From: Pisaster brevispinus
Lineage: Eukaryota; Echinodermata; Asteroidea; Forcipulatida; Asteriidae
DNA: 64,000 nt
Direction of reading: 5' to 3'
NCBI GenBank assembly: GCA_023634235.1
Contig: JAMKCF010000068.1
Span: 317,501-381,500 of the forward strand
Shown here: positions 23,077 through 34,751 of the stretch, in pieces
Layout of the letters: each line of letters opens with the position of its first letter
Position numbering within the stretch: position 1 is the first letter of the stretch
Made by a program: the position numbers and the translations under genes
The notes under the pieces: model-generated
Told to the model about the DNA's origin: nothing
The model's database searches: none
The model's input: only the letters and a program-made list of their open reading frames with translations

Positions 23077-23260
23077 TAATAATAATAATAATACAAGTAT
23101 TTATAAAGCACATTTTTCCAATGGTTACAATGCGCTGAGGGTAATGATTCCAGAGAGGAAACAAGTAATTGAACAAGAACCTTAAGATGAAAATAGGTAT
23201 GACTTGAGTTTACGTTTAAATTGATGAGTAAAGAGTGTAGGCCCTAAATGGGGATCAATT
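23075..23260 (-). mobile_element. SINE 3' end abutting the SAMD3-like stop codon
   Basis: The reverse complement ends GCTTTATAAATACTTGTATT followed by (ATT)n, a standard SINE/LINE tail, preceded by AGCGCATTGTAACCATTGG. The (TAA)n tail overlaps the gene's TAA at 23074-23076. Confidence 0.65.
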
Positions 23261-23279
23261 CTGAGCAAAACCAATTCAG

Positions 23280-23465
23280 CAAAACCATTTTCAGCTGTTT
23301 ATGGTTTATAAGAAATTTTTTAATAAGATGCTTCAACTATCATGGTTTATAAACCCTGTTTCATGATGATTCATTTTTTCTTGATTCTAAACCATGTTTT
23401 AGAATTACCAAAATGTAATGGTTTATACACCTTGGTTTATAAACCATTAATTGACACAGGGTACT
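23280..23465. repeat. GGTTTATAAACC palindromic repeat (MITE-like)
   Basis: TGGTTTATAAACC occurs at about 23342 and 23439, with variants at about 23300 and 23421. The structure resembles a short inverted-repeat element. Confidence 0.55.
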
Positions 23466-25780
23466 CCATATTCACAATTAATCACAATTTTTTCGATTAT
23501 GTAGATCAGTGGTGATACATTTGCAGTTGAAGCGAACAGTTGCAGTTGATTGATGCAGGAAATGACCAACTCAATGTTGTGGTGCACATTTTATAGAGTC
23601 CTCATTAAAGTGGGGAAAAATTCCAAGTCTATAACCTCAAGTTAAAATGGTGTAAATTGTCATTGTTTTCATATGGAAACGTTTCAGCTGTTTTTGGCCA
23701 CTCCACTGTGCATAAAACGCGGGCGCGCGCGGACTGACTGGAGCAGTAAATAGACACTACCATTATAACCCGGGGATGGCCACGCGCACAGCAAGCATCA
23801 ATGAGGGGAGAGTTTGCCTTCATAAAAATATGAGGCGAGTGACGATTGGGGTAAAAAGAGAGTTGTTAACAATGCAGTAGTTTGTCTTTATGCTCTTAAT
23901 TGTTTTAGAAAGTTCTGTGTTCACATAAAAAATTGTTTTAATAGTACTAAGATTAGGAACCATCCAAGTTGAACATGAACTATTAATACAAAACGCGAAC
24001 GTTATATTAAAAAAAATGTAGCAAAAATGAGCTGGAGTCACGAGTTCTGTGTATTAATAATGTTCTTGTCCTTTTTTCGTTTACACAGTACACACGCTGT
24101 GCTAGTGTTATAACACTGCTGTGTTACTTGTGTTGAGTTATTGCATTCTTTTGCAACCTACCCACGCGTAAAATGGGATCGACGCTTTCGCATGTACTTG
24201 AAAAAAAGTTTCAACGACTGCATTACAAACTTTTTAACTTTGCTTTTTAACAGTCGTTTTCAAATGCAACTTTACCGATTTTACTACCAAAATAATCTGT
24301 ATTGAATCGTTGTAATAGTAACATAAACTTGTAGGTAGAACTCTCAACATTAATGCAAAAATTTACCTTGTAAACGTTGCCTCCACGATTCTCATCCATT
24401 GGGTAGGTCAGTCTTTGTGTGTGGGCACGCGCGCACGCACACACAGCCGCGCTATGTATTTATTAAAGCTTAGTTCATATTGGTGATGAAAAGTCCGGAA
24501 CTGAATCTCATCCAATCAGCAAACACTTTACAACACTTGAAAATATATTGATTTTTTGTGCAAATACCATTTGAACTGCTAAAATCGGCCAACGGATGGC
24601 GCTGTTTCACTTTTCTGAATTAAACAAGCAACAAATTAGGTGGCATACGCATTGTTAAAAATGCATTTAGTCTGTTTTTAAATCACCCCAGTCCGGTCTA
24701 AAGTCACCACTAAATTGTTGTAAACTGCCATACAAATGAAAAATAATTGTTTTCCTAATAAAATGTGTTTGAACTGTGAAGATTTATTACAAAGAACAAA
24801 ATATATTCGGTTTTGATGCTGAAAAATGGGGGGAAAGTATATGGAGCACGCATGTTTGCAAACATTGCGCATGTTTTTGGCCGCAACGTTTCCATATGTG
24901 ATACCTTCTTGAGCAAAATTTGTCAACATCCAAAACATTTGATGACATTCTGAGAAAAATTGGTCTGTACATTTTTTTACAGTGATGTTTTAGTTCATTT
25001 CTGACTTTCAGTTATATTCAATCCAATCGAAATTGAATAAGTTGACATTTTGTGCGACAAAATATTCCTCCTTGGAATGTAAAGACCCAATTGTTGTTGA
25101 AATCCAATGACGTCATGTTTCAAATTTCGCTCTGAAAAAGTGAAAAATTACCCAAAACGTCCATGTAGAAAATTGTACAGACCCATTTTTCTGAGAATGA
25201 TGTCATTGGATGTTTTTAGCAATTTACACAATTTGAACTTGAGGTAATAGGCCTAGTCTTAGAGACTTGTAATATTTTCCCCCACTCCCATGAGGACTTT
25301 TATCTATTGGAAAATGAGTATCACAAAAACAAAAAATTGATATTTCCCCTCTTTAATTAAACCAAACAGTTAAGTGGGAAAAAATAATTTAAATAGTGCA
25401 CTTAATTGTATTTACAGAGAACAGTTAAAGTTCGTTTGGTGGTTTTAAAGTGCATGCATTGTTTACCTGTATTTAATTTGAATTTTATTGTGCAAATTTC
25501 CACATAATTAGAAATTACATGTTCCGACGAATGTTGTCTCCATGATGAAAGGTTAGAAAAAGCAATGTTCGCAATTTCTCACAAGTTGTTTGACAAAAGT
25601 TAATTTAATATTTTTATCACTTTTGATGTATTGAGCTGGTTCTTAATTTAAGCTGGAGAAGTATTTACATTTGAATGAAATAATTTGACAATAAAAATGC
25701 TGTGTGCGTTTCTAAATGTAATATGCCATCTTCCTTTGTTTTATTGTAAGTGGATGTACAGTAACTATTTAAATGATCCA
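23466..25780. other. Intergenic, no gene recognised
   Basis: A slightly GC-rich CpG-containing patch (about 23710-23790, GCGGGCGCGCGCGGAC) is followed by AT-rich DNA. Open frames up to 86 codons (for example 24678-24938) have no family resemblance or splice context. One TAGGCCTA lies at 25248. Confidence 0.4.
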
Positions 25781-26010
25781 ACACTTTCATTGTGTTGAAT
25801 TGGTAACAATTAAAAAGCTAGGGATTAGGTTGCCCCAACATTTTCAAAGTGCTGGATTCCATTAATTTTCCAACACTTTTTAAAGTGCTGAAATTGCAAC
25901 ATTATCGAAAGTGTTGATTCAATACTTAAAGAGTAGTCACTGACCGCACACATAGCATGTGTTGAATTCAACACTAATTGGGTTATATTCAACATTTCAC
26001 TTTTAAGAGT
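25781..26010. mobile_element. MITE-like CAACACTTT repeat
   Basis: Alternating CCAACACTTT, AAAGTGCTG, AAAGTGTTG and AACACTAATT words in both orientations form a self-complementary element. Its ends are not precise. Confidence 0.55.
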
Positions 26011-27571
26011 GTATTAGGTGTGTTGACGGTATTTAGTAGGACCGGTTAAACCAGTCTTATCAAAACAAGACTCTTCAAAATGATTTGAGCAGAGAACAGA
26101 TCTCTTGGATGGCTTTCATTTGTCACGCTTCATATTTACAACCCATCTCTGAGTGAAAGCAAGATGACGAACAGGAAAACTGCTTACATAGGCCCTACTT
26201 TGTTTGAAAAAATTATAAAATAAATCAATAAACAAATAGGTATTAAAAATAAATATGCACTTCAAGAATGTGTTGAGACATTGGATTTAGTTTTTTGACT
26301 GAGGGTTTCTTCATATAATGAACTAGAAGAGGATAAATCGTGTAAGCAGATGAGGCTATCTCTCTTTTCTACACCAAGTTTTGTAGACAGATTTTAGTTT
26401 GTTCCAAAACCCACATTAATATGAATGATTTTTACACTCTCATTTTACACTTTTCACTAAAACACAGGGCCACAAACAATCTGAATTTATAGCATGCAGA
26501 GAGTCCATATAATCAACCACCAATCACTGATCAAGCCTTTGAATGCCTAGGCCAACTAAACTATAGTATTAGTTTCTAAAAAAATATGTTACACAATACT
26601 ATTGTGTACCATTTCCCTAACTATTGTCAATAGGGCAAGTTTCATTTTCAGACAGATAGCTATATTAATGTGCTTGTAACCCCAAACATAAAACCTGCCA
26701 TGGCGAATACTAACTTGATCCATGGTCTAAAAACTCTAAAGTTACATGACTTTCCAGTGTGATGCTGTGGACAAGTTCATATGAATTTGTCATGTACCAA
26801 AATGAATTTGTGTTCATATGAATTTGTCGTGTACAAAAATGTAAACTTATATTCCCACGTAAATAACTCATACCATACAGAGTATACACACAGCGAGTGT
26901 GGTTCGCGCGCGCTTGAACAGTTTCGTGGTAGATACCATTGAGCAAACAGGGGTGTTTTAATTCCGTGTAACTTAAAACTCTCACGTTATTAATGCAACA
27001 AATTTGATGCAGAAAGGAACATGCGACGTGTTACTATTTTGTTTATTATGAATAAATCATTCATGAAATTTTAATTAACTTTCCAGAACATTTTAAACAC
27101 AACAAAAAAAGCCACGCTGTGGCTAAATAATGGCACTCAGACAATTCCACCCTGTACCAATGGTGGTACCGTCCATGTCATCGCCACACACAAAAAACGT
27201 ACACGCAGCAAGTGAACAATTTTCAAGAGAAGCAAAACATATCTTGCTATTCTTAAAATGTGTGACACTATCTTAGAACAAAATGTTTACATTATTGATT
27301 CTGTTCATATATTATAAGTTTTTCCAGTTAAACCTTCCGATAAAAAAAGTGCACGAATTTAACATTTTTAGAAACATGCGTTGGAGTTTTAGAGTTGACA
27401 CTGCGGAAGTTATGACACGGACGTTTAATACTATAGCAACGGCTGTTTTGAAGCTGTGGAATAACTTTTCATTGATCTGAATTTCAACTTAAAAATGACG
27501 TTGGAAAAATTTGTCCAATCAGAAAATTTGTTAGAGCAGTGTGTTGGTCAGGATGTACACTTCCTGATGGC
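26011..27571. other. Intergenic, with half of a possible inverted pair
   Basis: No gene seen. GACAAGTTCATATGAATTTG (about 26772) and a GCGCGCGC patch (about 26906) have inverted counterparts at about 28300-28355 (GCGCGCGCGAACC and CATGACAAATTCATATG). An old element could span about 26760-28360. Confidence 0.35.
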
Positions 27572-27984
27572 GTGTCGTGGCCGAGCGGATAAGATCACTG
27601 GACTCAAGCTCTGGTGTTTCTGATCAGCAGAGTGTGGGTTCGAGCCCCGGTCGTGACACTTGTGTCCTTAAGCAAGACACTTAACCATGATTGCTTCGTC
27701 CTTCGGAGGGGACGTAAAGCCGTTGGTCCCGTGTGTTGTGTAACGCACGAAAAAGAACCCAGTGCACTTATCGAAAAGAGAAGGGGTCCGCCCCGGTGTT
27801 CCTGGTTTGATCGGCTGCATATTGCGCCACAGCACCTTGTAAACCATTACAAGGTGCTATGTAAAGGAGTAGGTCTCATACTTCAAAACATAGCCCCAAA
27901 TACCTTGCAGGAAATACTGAATGTTAAGCGCTTAGAGGCTGGCCTGCAGCAGGCGCTATACAAATACAATATATTATTATTATT
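27572..27984 (+). mobile_element. tRNA-Leu-type SINE, copy 1
   Basis: The head GTGTCGTGGCCGAGCGGATA resembles tRNA-Leu(CAA), with A-box TGGCCGAGCGG and B-box GGGTTCGAGCCCC. The body includes CACTTAACCATGATTGCTTC and CGAAAAGAGAAGGGGT. The end has GCGCTATACAAATACAATAT and (ATT)n. The frame at 27614-28000 is a by-product. Confidence 0.9.
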
Positions 27985-29343
27985 CCCAAATCCGTTTTGA
28001 ACTAAGCAATTAGCCGTCGGGTTGCTGAAATAAGTTAACATAAGAGTCCTCATGTGGCTAGATTAGGTAGACTTTAGGAATTTCTCCATACAAAATTGAC
28101 CAAGACTGGACGTAAAACCATCAAAATGACGTGGCAAAATGTGTTCTGAATGTAAAATACATATGACATGACAAAGGAGTAGATATTCAAGATTATTTTA
28201 CCGTTTTGAACTAGTTTGTACGATTAAGGGTTCCAGAGATATGATTGCATTTATCCACCAAACTTGTGTTTTCCAGTAAATTTGTACACGTAACGAATGC
28301 GCGCGCGAACCGGCGAATGTATTCAACAGAAAGTTTACATGACAAATTCATATGTCAGCCTGAAATTCCCCTAAAATAAACATTCACGAAAAAAAGATAG
28401 ATACTTACAGATGGTATGTCTTTCCACATCCACGGGAGTATCTGTTAGTGCAGTTTAATGCCGCACAAGTAGGCATTTTGCTGAATAATTTCGGCTAAAA
28501 ACAGGATTGTATGCACAGATGTGCATGCCCCACGCTGTTTGTGTGGTTGTTATAGGTGTTTCAAAATGGCGTCTACCGAGCTGCGGTGACTTCAATAAGA
28601 AAATTAAAACACATGCAGTACAGGGAGGTGACAAAACTCTCATTTGGCTACTTTCTGTCGGTGAATCCCTTATTTTATCCGAACGAAAACTGAAAAACTG
28701 GTTATAAATTAACAATTTTTATTTGAGAATATTGACATTCTATAGCTATAAAATCATTCCAAAACTTTAAACAAAGAAAACAACATCGGTGAATGCTAGA
28801 AAATAAGCCTGAGACAATATGCGTATGCGGATGTCTTCTTGTTATGTACTTGATTGATAGGCTTTAAATAATACTAAAACATATTTTGAAAAGAATTTGT
28901 AGCCTACTCTTCGTTTTGAGTTAAAGTGTAAGTTAAAGCCCAGAGTCTTGAAGACTGTTACACTGGGCACACCAAACTTTTGAGCTGTCTAATTTGGTCT
29001 TCTAATCAGTGGTTTATTACGCACAGTTATAACAACCCCATTTCTATAAACTCGAACGTTGAAGATCACCACATGTTAAATCTGTTCGTAAAACACCTGG
29101 ATTTTATATCCCTCTATAAAACATTTTTACTTTCAAGTGTTGGTTTTCCCATTTTTTCTATCAACAACCCTCCAGCCAACCCGTTCACTCTTTAATCTTC
29201 ATAGGGCCTACACCTCTTCTTACCTATTCTTAATGAAAAAATCGTGACACGCTGGATTAAAGCACCAAACTTTGCACACCAGTTTTAGGGGTCCCATAGA
29301 AGCATAATTATTAGATAGGGGGGTTCCTGGTCTGTCATCTCCA
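27985..29343. other. Intergenic, no gene recognised
   Basis: ATGGCGTCTACCGAGCTGCG at about 28566 has good initiation context but reads only seven codons. No downstream exon was found. No RNA gene seen. Confidence 0.35.
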
Positions 29344-29600
29344 GGGCCCAAATTCATGGCTCTGCTTACCGCCAAACTCTGCGCTTACAATCACCATTCT
29401 CCGCTTACTGTTCAGGCACCGAATTTCTCCGCTAGCTGTGTAAGCCAAGAATGTCTTGAAATGTGGAGTACGCACGCGCACAAGCAAAAATTCTCTGCTA
29501 ATCCGTGAAATATGCTTGACGTAAGCAAAGAATTCCCTGCTTCCATAAGCGCCAATTCTTTGCTTACGGTATTAAAGCAGAGCTAGAAATTGGGCCTAGG
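29344..29600. mobile_element. MITE with GGGCCCAAATTCATGGCTCTGCTTA ends
   Basis: The left end (GGGCCCAAATTCATGGCTCT) and right end (GCAGAGCTAGAAATTGGGCC) are inverted repeats about 250 bp apart. The interior repeats GCTTAC and CTCCGC in both directions. Confidence 0.75.
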
Positions 29601-30011
29601 TCAGTAAACTAAAGGGATCAACTTTTTCCACATATAGCTCTGCCAGTGAGTGTCTGAAATAGAAGCTAAATGGTCATTTGTTATCAGTTTTAATGATTTG
29701 CGGAAGCAGCCCTCTATTGGTGAAAAGTTGACAGGCAGTATTATAATACCACATGAACTTTGAAGTCATTCAGACCTTGATCTAGGTCACCCAAACCGGG
29801 CTTCTGTTTCTCTCTCCCTATACCAACCTCCCACCCCCATTCTCCGCTTCGTAACCACTGTTTAACCTGACCATCGGCTCCAAGTTTGTCAAAAACACGA
29901 CCTGACCTTGCCTACTATTCTACACAATCAGCAGACTTCAACCCGTGGCAGTGTCACAACACATGGGCAGGCGCATGGCATCATGTTGGTCGATGGTCCG
30001 TTAGACGTGGC
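29601..30011. other. Intergenic, no gene recognised
   Basis: No exon, RNA or repeat signal that I could support. Confidence 0.35.
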
Positions 30012-30422
30012 GTGTCGTGGCCGAGCGGATAAGAGCACCGGAGTCAAGCTCTGGCGTTTCCGACTCAGCAGAGTGTGGGTTCGAGTCCCGGTTGTGACAC
30101 TTGTGTCCTTAACCAAGACACTTAACCATTATTGCTTCGTCCTTCGGATGGGACATAGGCCGTTGGCCCCGTGTGTTGTGTAATGCACATAAAAGAACCC
30201 AGTACATTTATCGAAAAGAGAAGGGGTTCGCCCCGGTGTTCCTGGTTTGATTGGCTGCATATTGTGCCACAGCACCTTGTAAACCATTACATGGTGCTAT
30301 GTAAAAGAGTAGGTCTCATACTTCGAACGAAGCCCCACATACCTTGCAGGAAATTAATGTTGAAACGCCTTGAGCGTCACTGACTGACGGATATGAGCGC
30401 TATATAAGAAGCCATTATTATT
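30012..30422 (+). mobile_element. tRNA-Leu-type SINE, copy 2
   Basis: It aligns end to end with copy 1. The A-box is TGGCCGAGCGG and the B-box GGGTTCGAGTCCC. The 3' end GCGCTATATAAGAAGCC runs into ATTATTATTA. An intact B-box and few differences suggest relatively recent activity. Confidence 0.9.
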
Positions 30423-30439
30423 AGATGTCGAGTACTTAC

Positions 30440-31126
30440 ACGCTTGCAAACCACAAACGATCATTGCAACTCTATCGTGCTTACTGCAAAAACATCATAC
30501 TAAAACGGCTCAGGACTTTATTGTTGCAACTAGAGACACGGGAAGGAGGCTGGACCTCTATTTAAATAGGACGAGCACCAGCAGAACACACCAAAAACAA
30601 AATACCACGATGACGTCACAAATTATAAAACAATCTCCTGTACTATTTTTAATCCTCCAGCACACAATACACAATACACAGCAATGACTTATTATTAATG
30701 GCAATACAACAATATCTAAAAACAAATAATTATGCGAGGATAAAATATCATCAGCAAAAACTTATTACAAGTTGGCTCTAAAAATCATGGATGAACTACT
30801 ACATTAAAAAAATAGTTAGTGGCCTGACGTTAGTGGCCTCAGCAGAGTCTTTCTCGAAGGCTAAATGACAAGACTACAAACATAAACAGAAAACAACTTA
30901 AACAATACAGGTGTAAAAAAAGCAGTCGAGTGGACATAGATGTTAGAAATGAAAGCAAACAGAGAGAGAGGCAGGATGAACAGAGAGGAGGAAAACAAAA
31001 AGGGGGTTGGGGGAGGGGCTGGTTTGACCACAAAAGGTAAGGAATACAAAGGACATAATAAATGATTTTAAGAGGGAGAGAAAACTTTTTAAGGCTTTGC
31101 ATGTGTGAAGTATCAATATTTGTTCG
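30440..31126. repeat. Dispersed repeat shared with the right window edge
   Basis: 30745-31060 matches 63690-63970 closely: TTGGCTCTAAAAATCATGGA, TAGTGGCCTGAC, GCAGAGTCTTTCTCGAAGGC, AATGACAAGACTACAAACAT and GGGGCTGGTTTGACCACAA. About 30530-30570 (GGGAAGGAGGCTGGACCTCT) matches 62405-62445. Two copies of a long retroelement-like unit probably exist. No protein was recognised here. Confidence 0.75.
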
Positions 31127-32175
31127 GTTTGCGGTAACACCATGTGTATATCTACTAGCTATGTAGATTTCTTCTTAAAGAACTAGGTCTCGCTTTTTAT
31201 TCTACTGCAGCGGAGTAGATTTTGGAAATCGGGAGACTACTTCAGGAGACTACTTAGTTCTCAAAAGAACTGTCCAGCTTATTAGCTACTACCTGGGCGG
31301 AGGGTAGGAAATCGGCCGGGACTACTACTTTAGCTTGATAGTGGATTGGATCAAGGGGACTTCTCGTTATTAATTTTACTGCCGTTGAATGAGTTCTTAT
31401 TTGGTCTCAACGTTTCGACTAGCTTGCTCTAATCATCGTCATCGCAGTTGAGACCAAATAAGAACTCACTCCGCGGCAGTGAAGTTAATAACGAGAAGTC
31501 CCCTTGATCCGATCCACTATCAAGCTAAAGTAGTAGTCCCAACCTATTTCCTACCCTCCGCCCTGGTAGTAGCTAATAAGCTGGACAGTTCTTTTGAGAG
31601 CTAAGTAGTCTCTTGTAGAACTAGGTCTTGCTTTTTATTCTACTTCCGCGGAGTAGATTTTGGAAATCGGGAGACTACTTCAGGAGACTACTTAGTTCTC
31701 AAAAGAACTGTCCAGCTTATTAGCTAATACCTGGGCGGAGGGTAGGAAATAGGCCGGGACTACTACTTTAGCTTGATATCGGATCGGATCAAGGGGACTT
31801 TTCGTGATTAACTTCACTGCCGCGAAGTGAGTTCTTATTTGGTCTCAACGGCGATGACAATGACTAGAGATAGCTAGTCGAAACGTTGAGACCAAATAAG
31901 AACTCACTCCGCGGCAGTAAAGTTAATAACAAGAAGTCCCCTTGATACGATCCACTATCAAGCTAAAGTAGTAGTCCTGGCTGATTTCCTACCCTCCGCC
32001 CAGGTAGTAGCTAATAAGCTGGACAGTTCTTTTGAGAACTAAGTAGTCTCCTATAGTAGTCTCCCGATTTCCAAAATCTACTCCGCGGCAGTAGAATAAA
32101 AAGCAAGACCTAGTTCTACAAAAACAAATCTACATAGATAGTGGATATACACATGGTGTTACCGCAAACCGAATA
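31127..32175. repeat. About 1-kb double hairpin (palindrome within palindrome)
   Basis: The outer arms are GGTTTGCGGTAACACCATGT (31127) and its inverse (ending about 32170). Inside are two successive hairpins, 31180-31612 and 31617-32118. Their arms of roughly 200 bp share GGAAATCGGGAGACTACTTC, AAAGAACTGTCCAGCTTATT, GGACTACTACTTTAGCTTGA and GATCAAGGGGACTTCTCGTT. The loops read CAACGTTTCGACTAGCTTGC and similar. Confidence 0.9.
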
Positions 32176-32930
32176 TACAGGGAGAGAAAAGTAATTGATT
32201 AGTGAATGAGGCAGACTGGAGAGGAGAATCTGTGGTAAAAAGGAGAAAGCAAAGACAAAAAGTAATAAGACGCATTATCCATAGCTTCTCCCTACTCAGA
32301 CGAACAGTCTCTGTGGTTTCCTAGTGCCTCATAAAGCCCTGTAAAATCATGACAGAAATGGAGTGATTAGGAACATTGAAGTGACGTCCCACACGGGTGT
32401 ATCCAGCTAGTGGATGTTGACTCTGGATCTGTAAACACCTGCAAAAGACTGTTGAGAGTTGTGCAGGCAGAAAATAAAACACATACATGTACAATTAATT
32501 ATCTTACACAATGCAAGTATGTCAATAAAATGTCAATACAAATGAAGGCAACTCCTAAATATTCTGTCTCTAGCAAATAACAATTATCTCAAAGAAAGCA
32601 AATGCATGAGTGCGTGATCGAAGAACATAGAATATATAGCATGACACTGGATGGGCAAGAAGGCATAAGTTACCTAACACACAGGGCCCACTAATCATCA
32701 TCATTCACACAACAAACTCACAAACCTATGCCTCCAAGTTGAATCCCACCAGCCAAACCGCAGTCAATACCCCCATGCATTCCATTTCAAGTATTACACA
32801 TAATTATTATTATTATTATTAATATTAATATTACAAAATGAACCTGGTCGGACGACAAGCAGATAACAAATTATACAGAAATAAATATATTCAGTTTATA
32901 CATAGAAAAAAGCTGCCGTCCAACCACCCT
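32176..32930. other. Intergenic or intronic, no gene recognised
   Basis: An (ATT)n microsatellite lies at about 32805-32835, probably a retroposon tail. Nothing else could be supported. Confidence 0.4.
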
Positions 32931-33104
32931 GATGTCCGACACTTTACAGGAAAATGTCTCTTTCTCTCAGGCTCTCTGCAACCTTGGAAACACTCGTCGT
33001 CGTCAGTTTGGGATTTTCGATGACTTCACTCCCCTCCGAGATCCAAGTGAAAGTGTTTGCATTCCCACAGAAGACAGACGCTTCTTGGGTTATCACATCC
33101 AGTG
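32931..33104 (-). other. Possible exon, minus strand, Ig-like in one frame
   Basis: A pyrimidine-rich acceptor (TTTTTGTGTGTGTTCAG) on the minus strand precedes about base 33104. One frame reads TLDVITQEASVFCGNANTF then TWISEGSEVIENPK, with a Cys and a Trp spaced as in an Ig-like fold. That frame is not in phase with the CUB exon upstream, whose phase gives a different 26-codon reading ending in TGA. No donor is convincing. Treat as tentative. Confidence 0.25.
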
Positions 33105-34099
33105 TCTGAACACACACAAAAAAGAAAAGATTTCACTATGTCAGTGGAGCCAGGTTGCGTTTTAATTTTTTGAGTAGTGCAATAAGTGAATGCAAACAAA
33201 AATTAAGTGAAATACGACCTTATCGCGTGCAGCAAATTGTGTGCTTGCTATAGTGTGTTAGATATGAACTTTCGACCTATCAAGTTACGACCCTGTGTTT
33301 TTGTATAACTTTAATGCACGTTTGCCTAAAACATGGCTAAAAGCCACTCTTGGTAACAGGTTACGTACAAGATGAGAATAACTCAGGGAACTAAAGGTAG
33401 GAATTGCATCTGAAATCAGTTTAGATTTTAAGATGGAGAAATTTGTTGATGTTAAAGGCAAGAAGTTACAAAGACATGTACATGGAATGAAGCTGTTGGA
33501 GTGGGTTTTTGTTGTACATCTCAGCCAAGCAAGATTAACAAGCAGAAAGCCTGGTTTAACACTCAAACATCCTGATAGGAGAAACCAGGTCGGACACACT
33601 GGTAGCACGTTTACCTTAATGATAGACGAAAAATACCTGAATATCACAGGGATGATAAACAGTTAGGTACAGTTAGGTACCAGGCGTAACAACCTAATTA
33701 AGTAAGACGTTATGGCTAATAATCTATTACTGCTCAGTTATTTTATACTGCGCGCATATCATTTTTTGGGTCATTTTTAAGGGGCCAATCTCATGTACAG
33801 CTGCTTACCTTAAAACTACACTAAACCCCTAAAAAATACACTTCATAACTACACACTGCGTTATTTTAAATAATATGACAACATTACCTGAGCAAATGAA
33901 AGGCTTATTTCACAGGATAAGTTTCATTTTCCCACAGTTATCATCACAATGATCTATAGTGATACCAGATAAGGCCCACCAATAGTTAAGACGCAGTGAT
34001 TTTTGTTGAACATTTGGAGTCAGATAAGCCGCGTCATGCATGAAGGAAAATAATGTACGTTAACTGCATACACAGATTAACACCCATTTCTCAACAAAC
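33105..34099. other. Intergenic or intronic, no gene recognised
   Basis: A 120-codon minus-strand frame (33285-33647) is the longest. It has no recognisable domain and no splice support. Confidence 0.35.
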
Positions 34100-34271
34100 C
34101 TGGAGAATCAGGGATCCATGGCAACACCGTATGATCAGCTGAGTATCCTGGGAAATAGTTTGATTCATCAGAGACAAACTCCAGCAGGACTTCACTCCCG
34201 ATGGATGATTGGTCCATAGGGCCAAGCTGGCTGCACAGGTTGACGTTCTGGCCTGTCGTCAAATCACTCGG
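34100..34271 (-). CDS. Exon encoding the C-terminal half of a CUB domain
   Basis: The acceptor TGAATTACAG precedes base 34271 and the donor CTCCAG then GTTTGT follows base 34100, giving 172 nt that start in phase 0 and end in phase 1. The peptide includes VNLCSQLGPMDQSSIGSEVL and LEFVSDESNYFPGYSADHTV. This matches the end of extracellular CUB domains: a Cys, then S.GSEVLLEFVSDES, then an aromatic, G(Y/F)SA. CUB domains occur in secreted proteases, BMP1/tolloid-type proteins and receptors; one exon cannot say which. The matching N-terminal CUB exon was not found to the right, where minisatellite and transposons lie. A signal-peptide exon on the same strand at 60.3-60.4 kb could be its distant start, but this is not shown. 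Confidence 0.6.
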
Positions 34272-34750
34272 CTGTAATTCAGACAATAAAATCAAGAATT
34301 GTCAAAAATACATCTGAAGATCTTTTAAAAAACATTTTTAAGAAGTGGGGGAAAAAAGGAAAATTGTTTCACCATTAGTGGATTTGCCAAATAAATATTT
34401 GCAATTTTTATGATTAAAAATATAAGATCTTTCATCAGCATTGTGATGTCTCTAAAACAAATTGATTGAAAATTGATTTATGAAAAAAAAAATAGTAGGT
34501 AGGTTATTGAAGATTGATCTCTTGAACCTAAGCATGAACAAAGAATCAGCCAATCAATTTCAATGGGAAATATTTGGAAAATATTTCAAAAGTACCTCAA
34601 ATAATGTTGCTCTTAGTCAGCATCGGGTATCACAGGCCCATGAATGTCAAGAAGCGCAAAATCTGGTGGAGGAGTAAAGAGGATCTGACAGCCGCAGTCT
34701 GCTTGGAGGAGAGGTAGTGTAGGCAGGCTTTTGGTTGACTAGAAACTAAA
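34272..34750. other. Intronic or intergenic, no gene recognised
   Basis: AT-rich sequence. A 65-codon frame at 34480-34677 has no recognisable features. A possible acceptor (TTTTGGTTGACTAG) ends at 34742, just before the minisatellite. Confidence 0.35.
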
Positions 34751-34751
34751 A

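Noticed and set aside
27614..28000. 128-codon plus-strand frame
   Set aside because: It lies within a tRNA-Leu-type SINE. The second SINE copy does not keep the frame.
28566..28590. ATGGCGTCTACCGAGCTGCG as a start exon
   Set aside because: Seven codons before TGA, a poor donor (GTGACT) and no downstream exon.
30012..30100. Functional tRNA-Leu gene
   Set aside because: Although the A- and B-boxes are good, a SINE body and an (ATT)n tail follow, and a second copy has the same body.
31400..31480. Hammerhead-ribozyme-like GTCGAAACG in the hairpin loops
   Set aside because: The CTGATGA core is not intact in either loop, and the sequences flanking the two core parts pair with each other, which does not fit the hammerhead fold.
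33285..33647. 120-codon minus-strand frame
   Set aside because: No recognisable domain, no splice sites, and a competing plus-strand frame of similar quality. Left unannotated.
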